Shown here: positions 1 to 5,343 of the stretch, in pieces
Position numbering within the stretch: position 1 is the first letter of the stretch
Layout of the letters: each line of letters begins with the position of its first letter
Assembly (NCBI GenBank): GCA_030637845.1
Contig: DAOWFT010000167.1
Location: 1-6,858, forward strand
DNA length: 6,858 bases
Origin: Thalassospiraceae bacterium
GTDB taxonomy: Bacteria; Pseudomonadota; Alphaproteobacteria; Rhodospirillales; Magnetovibrionaceae
Direction of reading: 5' to 3'
Notes under the pieces: model-generated
What the model was told of the DNA's origin: nothing
Seen by the model: only the letters and a program-made list of their open reading frames with translations
The model's database searches: none
Translations under genes and position numbers: made by a program

Positions 1-7
1 AAAACCA

Positions 8-655
8 ATGAAAATAGACGCTAATTCATCTGTGATGGAGGCAGTTTTTGCCGCCCGCAAGGCAGCTATTGCCGCAGAGGAAGAAAAATCCAGCAACACC
101 ATAGCTGCTAACGCATCAGCCAGCGAAAACCCGGCGCCGATAGTAACCGACCATATGCGGGCCAGTGGGCAAACCGGCGGGCTGGAAGACGTTTCTCAAA
201 GCGCGATTACCCGCATTCGTGAAATAGGTATGAGCGCCTACGCCGAAGAAATAAAAGCCCAAAAAATTGAGCAAATGAAAGAAGAGTTACGCAAGCTTAT
301 CCTTGGCGAAATGAACCTGGACGAAGAAAAGCTGGCACAAATGCAGCCCAAGCAACTGGCCGCAATCGAAAAAATTATCGAAGACGAAATCCAGAAAAGA
401 TTGGCGGCCATGAGCGATGTGGAAAATGACGACGATAAAAAACGCGGCATTCTTGGCCACAAAACAGGCCAAAACCTCGGGGCGGCTGAATTAAAATCAG
501 ATGCGGTAATCCGCAATGGTGAGTTTGGCCCGGGAATTGGTGTTTTGCTGGCCCTACAAGAAGCAGAAGCCGCCCAACCAACAGATGGGGACGTTAAAAG
601 CGCCATCAAAAGAGACGCCGAAATATGGCAAAATTTCAATTTAGGTGACGAATAA
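8..655 (+). CDS. Uncharacterised Ala/Glu/Lys-rich helical protein, 215 residues
   Basis: I do not recognise this protein. It is highly charged and rich in Ala, Glu and Lys. No signal peptide or membrane segment is visible, so it is probably cytoplasmic. Residues 1-60 are low in complexity and probably disordered. Residues 65-135 form the most structured part: a segment around RIREIGMSAYAEEIKAQK, then KEELRKLILGEMNLDEEKL and AIEKIIEDEIQKRL, which read as charged amphipathic helices and possibly a coiled coil. An acidic stretch (DVENDDDKK) follows near residues 137-145, and the tail from about 150 is Gly/Ala-rich. The gene ends in tandem TAA TAA stops. Only seven bases precede the ATG and they contain no in-frame stop, so the true start could lie left of the window. 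It is followed 26 bases later by the exported-protein gene on the same strand, so the two may share a transcript. The smooth coding pattern supports a real gene; the function is unknown. Confidence 0.8.
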   Translation: MKIDANSSVMEAVFAARKAAIAAEEEKSSNTIAANASASENPAPIVTDHMRASGQTGGLEDVSQSAITRIREIGMSAYAEEIKAQKIEQMKEELRKLILGEMNLDEEKLAQMQPKQLAAIEKIIEDEIQKRLAAMSDVENDDDKKRGILGHKTGQNLGAAELKSDAVIRNGEFGPGIGVLLALQEAEAAQPTDGDVKSAIKRDAEIWQNFNLGDE

Positions 656-681
656 TAATATCCGGGGGTAGTATTTAGACC

Positions 682-981
682 ATGAAACCGATTCTTGTAT
701 TTTTTAGCCTTTTTTCAGCCTTGGTGCTTTTTGCGACCGGCGTAAATGCCCTGCCGGTAAATAAATGCGCGCGGATAATAAAAAACAGCGTCGGCTCGGA
801 AACCCTGCTCAATCGTTGTGATGTCTGCATGAAGATAAAGGTAGAGCGCAGGCGCCCGGGTAATTCAGGTGCCGCCCCCACCATGCGCGATTACACCATG
901 CCCCGGGGATCAAAACAGCCGTTACCGTTCAAGGGGCCGGGCGGAACAAGAATTGTCGCCGAATTTCCCTGCAAGGGATAG
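682..981 (+). CDS. Small exported protein with four cysteines, unknown function
   Basis: The 99-residue product starts with a clear Sec signal peptide: MKP, a hydrophobic core ILVFFSLFSALVLFATG, and a likely signal peptidase I site after Val-Asn-Ala (residue 23). The mature part of about 76 residues is basic and contains Cys29, Cys46, Cys49 and Cys97. Cys46 and Cys49 form a CxxC (RCDVC). The even number of cysteines in an exported protein suggests two disulfides, which is inference. Other visible elements are an ERRRPG segment (55-60), and PLPFKGPGGTR (80-90), which looks like a beta-rich Gly/Pro turn region. No lipobox is present, so it is probably soluble and periplasmic. A TAG lies in frame three bases before the ATG, so translation cannot start earlier. 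The only Shine-Dalgarno-like match is a G run (664-668) 13 bases upstream, which is distant. Possibly co-transcribed with the preceding gene. Family not recognised. Confidence 0.72.
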   Translation: MKPILVFFSLFSALVLFATGVNALPVNKCARIIKNSVGSETLLNRCDVCMKIKVERRRPGNSGAAPTMRDYTMPRGSKQPLPFKGPGGTRIVAEFPCKG

Positions 982-1028
982 CTGGAAAATCAATTAATAC
1001 AGCATCTTAGCGCTGCTATTTAATTTGT

Positions 1029-3410
1029 TTATTTAACCACCGCCGGAACGCCGGAATTGCGCTCGGTGCTGGGTAGGCCGGATTTTTGCCCGCCCTTTTG
1101 CTTTTTGCCTTTTGGTTTATTTTTGGTTTTTTTGCCGGAGCCCTTGGGCGCTTTAGGAGGTTCGGGATAGCTAAAGGATATTTTTCCGTCCAGGGCCTCG
1201 ACCCTAACCAAACCGCCATCGGTTAGCCTGCCGAACAGCAGTTCTTCCGAAAGCGGGCGCTTGATGTGCTCTTGTATAATCCGGCCCAATGGACGGGCGC
1301 CAAAGCGGGCGTCGAAACCTTTTTTGGCCAAACATTCGCGGGCATCATCCGAAAGCTCGATGCTGACGGCGCGTTCTTCGAGCTGGGCTTCCAATTCGAT
1401 AATGAATTTTTCCACCACCTTGGAGACAACTTCCGGGCTAAGGCTGGAAAACGGGATAATTGCATCAAGGCGGTTTCTGAATTCCGGGGTAAAGGCACGT
1501 TCAATGGCCTCGGTATCGTCGCCTTCGCGCAAGCCCCGCTCAAACCCTATGGATGACTTGGCCATTTCTGCGGCCCCGGCATTGGTGGTCATTATCAGAA
1601 CCGTGTTTCTGAAATCTATTGTTTTGCCGTTGTTATCGGTCAGTTTGCCGTGATCCATCACCTGCAACAAAATGTTGAACACATCGGGATGGGCTTTTTC
1701 AATTTCATCAAGCAATAAAACCGAATGGGGTTGCTGATCGACCTTGTCGGTGAGGATTCCCCCTTGATCGAAGCCCACATACCCCGGCGGTGCGCCAATA
1801 AGGCGCGAAACCGAATGGCGCTCCATGTATTCGGACATATCAAAACGGTTAAGCTCAACCCCCAGCGTCAGGGCCAGCTGGCGCGCGGCCTCGGTTTTGC
1901 CGACCCCGGTTGGGCCGGAAAACATATAACAACCGATGGGTTTTTGCGGATCGCGCAGGCCCGCCCGGGCCAGCTTGATTGAACCAGCCAGCATTTCAAT
2001 GGCCTCGTCTTGGCCAAAGACCATGGTCTTGAGGTCACGCTCAAGGTGCTGCAAGGCTTTCCTGTCATCGCTGGAAACGCTTTTTGGCGGGATGCGGGCG
2101 ATTTTAGCAACCACCGCTTCCACGTCCTTGACGGTGATGGTTTTTTTACGCTTTTTGGCCGGCAGCAGCATCAGCGATGCCCCTACTTCATCTATCACAT
2201 CAATTGCCTTGTCCGGGAGCTTGCGATCATTGATATATCTGGCCGAAAGCTCAACCGCGCTTTTGATGGCGCCGACGGAATAACGAACCGAATGATGCTT
2301 TTCGTAATAGGGTTTTAGCCCCATCAGTATCTTGATGGTGTCCTCGACATTTGGTTCGTGGACATCGATTTTCTGAAAACGCCTAACCAGTGCCCGGTCT
2401 TTTTCAAAATGCTGGCGGTATTCCTTGTAGGTGGTCGAACCCATGCAGCGAAGCTCGCCGGCCGCCAATGACGGTTTCAAGATATTGCTGGCATCCATCG
2501 AGCCGCCAGAGGTAGCGCCCGCGCCAATTACCGTGTGGATTTCATCGATGAACAAAACGCTGTTGGGTTCGGCCTCGAGCTCGCGGATTACGGCTTTTAA
2601 GCGTTCTTCAAAATCACCCCGGTAGCGGGTTCCGGCCAGAAGCGAACCCATATCCAGCGCCCAGATTTGAACGTCTTCCAGAACCTCGGGAACTTCGCCT
2701 TTTGTTATGCGCAATGCCAACCCTTCGGCAATGGCGGTTTTGCCCACGCCCGGGTCACCAACATAAAGCGGATTGTTCTTGGTGCGGCGGCACAAAACCT
2801 GAATTGTGCGGTTGATTTCTTCATCCCGGCCAATAAGCGGGTCAATGCGCCCGTCGGTGGCCTTTTCGTTTAGGTTGACGCAATAGGCATCAAGGGCTTC
2901 GCGGCCTTTTTTAACCACATCTTCGCCATCCTCAAGGTCATCAGCCCCATGAACGGTGCGCTCATCGGACGCGCCCGGTGCCTTGGCGATACCATGAGAA
3001 ATATAGTTTACCGCATCAAGGCGGGTCATATCTTGTTCTTGCAGGAAATAAACCGCGTGGGATTCACGTTCTGAAAACAATGCCACCAAAACGTTTCCGC
3101 CGGTGACCTCTTCGCGCCCCGATGATTGCACGTGAATTATGGCGCGCTGAATGACCCGCTGGAAACTGGATGTTGGTTTTGGGTCCTCGGTGAAATCGGG
3201 CGGGTTTTGCATGAATTCGTTTTGCAGGAAATCAACCAGTTCATCGCGGATATGCACCGCATCAACCCCACAGGCATTCATCACCGCAAGGGCGTCGCTG
3301 TCTTCAACCAATGCCAGAAGAAGATGCTCCAAGGTTGCGAATTCATGGCGAAAATCACCGGCTACCGCCAATGCCCGATGCAGGGTTTGTTCAAGGTTGC
3401 GTGAAAGCAT
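1029..3410 (-). CDS. clpA: ATP-dependent Clp protease ATP-binding subunit ClpA
   Basis: ClpA is the double-ring AAA+ unfoldase that threads substrates into ClpP in the cytoplasm and receives N-degron substrates from ClpS. Numbered from the ATG at 3410 (793 residues), the Clp N-domain spans about 1-140 and begins with the family opening MLSRNLEQTLHRAL. D1 has Walker A GDPGVGKTA (218-226), Walker B VLFIDE (285-290) and an arginine pair near 343-344. D2 has Walker A GPTGVGKT (499-506), Walker B VLLLDE (564-569), an IGF ClpP-docking loop (621-623) and sensor-2 GARPLGR (704-710). The IGF loop marks it as ClpP-binding rather than a ClpB disaggregase. After about residue 750 comes a Lys/Gly/Pro-rich tail of some 44 residues that E. 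coli ClpA (758 residues) lacks. The frame stays open to a GTG-less ATG at 3440, which would add ten residues and overlap clpS by 25 bases. I prefer 3410 because it matches the family start and lies five bases after the clpS stop. Confidence 0.97.
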   Translation of the reverse strand: MLSRNLEQTLHRALAVAGDFRHEFATLEHLLLALVEDSDALAVMNACGVDAVHIRDELVDFLQNEFMQNPPDFTEDPKPTSSFQRVIQRAIIHVQSSGREEVTGGNVLVALFSERESHAVYFLQEQDMTRLDAVNYISHGIAKAPGASDERTVHGADDLEDGEDVVKKGREALDAYCVNLNEKATDGRIDPLIGRDEEINRTIQVLCRRTKNNPLYVGDPGVGKTAIAEGLALRITKGEVPEVLEDVQIWALDMGSLLAGTRYRGDFEERLKAVIRELEAEPNSVLFIDEIHTVIGAGATSGGSMDASNILKPSLAAGELRCMGSTTYKEYRQHFEKDRALVRRFQKIDVHEPNVEDTIKILMGLKPYYEKHHSVRYSVGAIKSAVELSARYINDRKLPDKAIDVIDEVGASLMLLPAKKRKKTITVKDVEAVVAKIARIPPKSVSSDDRKALQHLERDLKTMVFGQDEAIEMLAGSIKLARAGLRDPQKPIGCYMFSGPTGVGKTEAARQLALTLGVELNRFDMSEYMERHSVSRLIGAPPGYVGFDQGGILTDKVDQQPHSVLLLDEIEKAHPDVFNILLQVMDHGKLTDNNGKTIDFRNTVLIMTTNAGAAEMAKSSIGFERGLREGDDTEAIERAFTPEFRNRLDAIIPFSSLSPEVVSKVVEKFIIELEAQLEERAVSIELSDDARECLAKKGFDARFGARPLGRIIQEHIKRPLSEELLFGRLTDGGLVRVEALDGKISFSYPEPPKAPKGSGKKTKNKPKGKKQKGGQKSGLPSTERNSGVPAVVK

Positions 3411-3415
3411 TTGGC

Positions 3416-3766
3416 TTAACCGTCCTTTTCCACTGTGCATTGAAGCGGGTGTTGATGTTGGGTGGCCATGTCCATTACCTGGGTGGCCTTCATCTCCGCC
3501 ACCTCATAGGTGTAAACACCACAAACCCCCACGCCCTTTTGATGGACGTGCAGCATTATGGTCATGGCCTCGTCATGGGTTTTGCCGAAAAATCGTTCGA
3601 GCGCATGGATGACGAATTCCATTGGGGTGTAATCGTCATTGAGCATAAGCACCTTGTACATGGAGGGTTTTTTGGTCTTGGGTCGAGTTTTCAAGGCGAC
3701 GCCTGTATCGCTATCGCCGTTGCCGTCACCATCAGAAGGGTTATTGCTGTGTTTCTTGTCGCTCAA
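3416..3766 (-). CDS. clpS: ATP-dependent Clp protease adaptor ClpS
   Basis: ClpS binds proteins with bulky hydrophobic N-terminal residues and delivers them to the N-domain of ClpA for degradation by ClpAP. The 116-residue protein has the family core from about residue 36: MYKVLMLNDDYTPMEFV, then VHQKGVGVCGVYTYEVAE and a C-terminal HPLQCTVEKD. By alignment from memory to E. coli ClpS, Asn43, Asp44 and His75 correspond to the N-degron pocket residues Asn34, Asp35 and His66, and Met49 to the gatekeeper Met40. All are present, so the pocket looks functional. The first 35 residues are a polar extension with an Asp/Gly/Ser stretch (SDGDGNGDSD), consistent with the flexible N-terminal segment that engages ClpA. 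The start is TTG, supported by GGAGAG eight bases upstream. The nearby ATG at 3782 is out of frame. clpA follows after five bases, so the two are almost certainly one operon, probably driven by the RpoH-like promoter upstream. Confidence 0.96.
   Translation of the reverse strand: MSDKKHSNNPSDGDGNGDSDTGVALKTRPKTKKPSMYKVLMLNDDYTPMEFVIHALERFFGKTHDEAMTIMLHVHQKGVGVCGVYTYEVAEMKATQVMDMATQHQHPLQCTVEKDG
3423..3427 (-). promoter_or_regulatory. Likely ribosome binding site of clpA, inside clpS
   Basis: AAGGA on the minus strand lies within the last codons of clpS, 12 bases before the ATG at 3410. The spacing is long, but no comparable match precedes the alternative ATG at 3440. It favours the 3410 start, and its position suggests translational coupling to clpS. 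Confidence 0.45.
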
Positions 3767-3774
3767 GGCAGGGT

Positions 3775-3780
3775 CTCTCC
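3775..3780 (-). promoter_or_regulatory. Ribosome binding site of clpS, fixing a TTG start
   Basis: GGAGAG on the minus strand sits eight bases before the TTG at 3766. The good match and spacing decide for the TTG initiation codon, since the only upstream ATG nearby (3782) is in another frame. Confidence 0.7.
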
Positions 3781-3849
3781 ATGCAACCGTTAGAATCTCA
3801 ACTGTTCACCAATGATACAGCCATTTATCAGGGCTGGGAATGTCACCTG

Positions 3850-3881
3850 CTTATATGGGGGCGGGTGCCATTTTAGGCAAG
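3850..3881 (-). promoter_or_regulatory. Candidate RpoH (sigma-32) heat-shock promoter for clpS-clpA
   Basis: On the minus strand CTTG (3878-3881) is followed by 18 bases and then CCCATATAAG (3850-3859). The alphaproteobacterial RpoH pattern, as I recall it, is CTTG, 17-18 bases, then CYTATNTNNG. The -10 part matches at six of seven specified positions. The mismatch, C for T, agrees with the E. coli sigma-32 form CCCCAT, which is also present because five Cs precede ATAT. The -35 core CTTG is intact but continues CC where AA is usual. Transcription would start near 3843 and leave a leader of about 75 bases before the TTG of clpS. The position fits a role in controlling proteolysis genes. Recognised by eye only; not tested against background frequency. 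Confidence 0.58.
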
Positions 3882-4061
3882 GTTGCGGGCAAAGGGACCC
3901 AAGCATTAGTCTAATCAATTGTTTTTGTTATATTTTGCTAATTAAAGAGAGCCCAGGCCATGATTATTTGCGCTTGGGGGTAATTAAAAAAATCCGCTTT
4001 AACGCTTTATTATCCGGGACTTGTCAGTATGTTATCAGGGTTAAGTGCTTTGTAGAGAAAT

Positions 4062-4067
4062 GAGGGG
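4062..4067 (+). promoter_or_regulatory. Likely ribosome binding site of the carboxypeptidase gene (TTG start)
   Basis: GAGGGG ends seven bases before the TTG at 4075, which is near-ideal spacing. The in-frame alternatives are poorer: GTG at 4045 has only AGGG four bases upstream, and ATG at 4060 has AGAG almost touching it. This motif favours TTG as the start. Confidence 0.5.
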
Positions 4068-4074
4068 TCAGGTC

Positions 4075-5343
4075 TTGAATAGTGACGGTTGCGTAAAATA
4101 TGGCCAAAACGGTCAGGCGCGCGTTTGTTCCCGCATCAGATCGGCGTTCATTGCTGCGGCAGTATTTTTTGTTTTCTCTCTCGGCATCGGCATAAGCGAG
4201 GCGCAGGCAAAATATGCTTCCTTTGTAATTGATGCCGGTAGCGGCGAGATCTTACATTCCGTCAATTCCGACACCCGCAACTATCCCGCATCGCTGACAA
4301 AGATGATGACCCTTTATCTTATGTTTGAAGCAATCGACCAAGGGCGCCTTAAATTAAACGATAAAATTGTTATTTCACGCCGCGCGGCAAGGCAGCCATC
4401 GTCAAAGATGGGTATCAATGCGGGTAAACGCATAAGCGTCAAAAATGCAATCATGGCAATTGCGGTAAAGTCAGCCAACGACATCGCCACCGCGGTGGCC
4501 GAACACATGGGCGGTACCGAACGCAAGTTTGCCCTGATGATGACGGCCAAGGCCCGGGCAATTGGCATGAAAAGAACAACCTTCAGGAACGCTTCCGGCC
4601 TGCCCCATCGTGCCCAGCTTTCAACCGCGCGTGACATGGCCACATTGGCCAGCGCGCTATACAAAAGCTTTCCCCACCATTACGGGTATTTTTCAGAAAA
4701 AAGGTTCAAGTACCAAGGCACAACCTACAAAACCCACAACGGATTGTTGACCACCTACGAAGGAACCGATGGCATCAAGACCGGATACATTCGCGCCTCG
4801 GGATTTAATCTTGTTACATCCGTTAATCGTGGTGACAGGCGACTAATCGGTGTTGTGTTTGGCGGCAAGTCGGCCAAGAAAAGAAATCGGCACATGACCA
4901 CACTGCTAAACAAAAGTTTTTCCAAGCTCGACAGCAGGGTTGCCGACAATAACGGGGAAAATACCATTACCAGCCCTCTTGCCAAAATTACCCCCTCACC
5001 CACAAGAAAGCCAAACATAAAAAACGATTGGGCGGCGAGAACCACTATCTTACCGCGCAACGGACAAACCGTTTGGGGTGTACAGGTTGGGGCCTACAGG
5101 CAACGTCAACCAGCCATCAATATAGCGGCCAAGGCAATAGGTCTTGTTCCAGCATATCTTGCCAAGGGTGAAATACTTATTTCCCCACTGCGCAAGAAAA
5201 ATGGTCGCGTTCTTTACCGTGCCCGTGTAGTTGGGGTGGCAAAAAAATCCGCCTACCGGGCGTGTAATTTGCTCGAAAAAAACAAGATGGATTGTCTTGA
5301 GGTCAGGGTAAAACTTCCAACCGAAGTAGCCGCAATCAACTAG
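4075..5343 (+). CDS. D-alanyl-D-alanine carboxypeptidase (peptidase S11) with C-terminal SPOR domain
   Basis: This penicillin-binding protein of the PBP5/6/7 class removes the terminal D-Ala of peptidoglycan pentapeptides in the periplasm. Numbered from the TTG at 4075 (422 residues), a signal peptide covers about 1-45, with basic residues near 16-22, a hydrophobic core AAAVFFVFSLGIG, and cleavage after Ala-Gln-Ala. The three catalytic motifs are intact: SLTK (Ser73 nucleophile, Lys76), SAN (133-135) and KTG (235-237). A polar Ser/Thr/Pro linker (about 285-330) leads to a SPOR-type domain (about 333-414) starting WGVQVGAYRQR. SPOR domains bind glycan stripped of stem peptides at the division septum. 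The usual PBP5 C-terminal beta domain and amphipathic membrane anchor are absent, so SPOR probably sets its location. In-frame GTG (4045) and ATG (4060) are other possible starts. The exact dac symbol cannot be assigned from sequence alone. The gene is divergent from clpS and convergent with pgmG. Confidence 0.93.
   Translation: MNSDGCVKYGQNGQARVCSRIRSAFIAAAVFFVFSLGIGISEAQAKYASFVIDAGSGEILHSVNSDTRNYPASLTKMMTLYLMFEAIDQGRLKLNDKIVISRRAARQPSSKMGINAGKRISVKNAIMAIAVKSANDIATAVAEHMGGTERKFALMMTAKARAIGMKRTTFRNASGLPHRAQLSTARDMATLASALYKSFPHHYGYFSEKRFKYQGTTYKTHNGLLTTYEGTDGIKTGYIRASGFNLVTSVNRGDRRLIGVVFGGKSAKKRNRHMTTLLNKSFSKLDSRVADNNGENTITSPLAKITPSPTRKPNIKNDWAARTTILPRNGQTVWGVQVGAYRQRQPAINIAAKAIGLVPAYLAKGEILISPLRKKNGRVLYRARVVGVAKKSAYRACNLLEKNKMDCLEVRVKLPTEVAAIN
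5340..5343. other. CTAG overlap shared by two convergent stop codons
   Basis: The palindrome CTAG supplies TAG at 5341-5343 for the rightward carboxypeptidase gene and TAG at 5342-5340 for the leftward pgmG gene. The coding regions overlap by four bases, so no space remains for a conventional terminator between them. Confidence 0.95.

Larger units (their letters stand above)
3767..4074. other. Divergent intergenic region between clpS and the carboxypeptidase gene
   Basis: This stretch of about 308 bases separates two divergently transcribed genes and should carry promoters for both. Seen in it: the clpS ribosome binding site (3775-3780), an RpoH-like promoter facing clpS (3850-3881), an AT-rich block (about 3911-3950) with the perfect 11-base palindrome ATTAGTCTAAT (3905-3915), and an A-run around 3986-3992. 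GCAAGGTTGC (3877-3886), with GCAA/TTGC arms, overlaps the clpS -35 element. I could not find a convincing sigma-70 promoter for the rightward gene: pairs such as TTGTTT (3919) with TTAAAG (3942) have acceptable spacing but weak elements. An open frame at 3812-4063 has no protein-like character and is not called. No small RNA or riboswitch fold is obvious by eye. Confidence 0.6.

Noticed and set aside
238..639. Leftward open frame of 133 codons opposite the first gene
   Set aside because: Ser/Ile-rich translation expected from the complement of Ala/Glu/Lys-rich codons; the plus-strand frame has the better protein character.
1000..1030. Possible terminator between the secreted-protein gene and clpA (CAGC...GCTG followed by a T-rich tract)
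   Set aside because: The stem is only four base pairs around an eight-base loop and the tract is broken by A and G, so it is too weak to call an intrinsic terminator for either gene.
1261..1653. Open frame of 130 codons opposite the clpA D2 region
   Set aside because: Antisense shadow of a highly conserved coding region; Ser/Arg-rich translation typical of a complement frame.
3408..3440. Longer ClpA beginning at the ATG at 3440
   Set aside because: It adds ten residues not seen in the family, overlaps clpS by 25 bases and has no ribosome site; ATG 3410 matches the conserved N-terminus.
3311..3793. Open frame of 160 codons on the plus strand opposite clpS and the start of clpA
   Set aside because: It lies antisense to two unmistakable genes, and its His/Gly-rich translation is a mirror of their codons.
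3856..3870. TGGCAC on the minus strand as a sigma-54 promoter
   Set aside because: The TGGCAC half is present, but the required TTGC-type element at the correct spacing is absent (CCCA instead); the RpoH reading explains the region better.
3812..4063. Open frame of 83 codons in the clpS/carboxypeptidase intergenic region
   Set aside because: Its translation is rich in Cys, Gly and aromatic residues with no domain or regular pattern, no good ribosome site is seen, and it covers the promoter region and runs into the next gene's start region.
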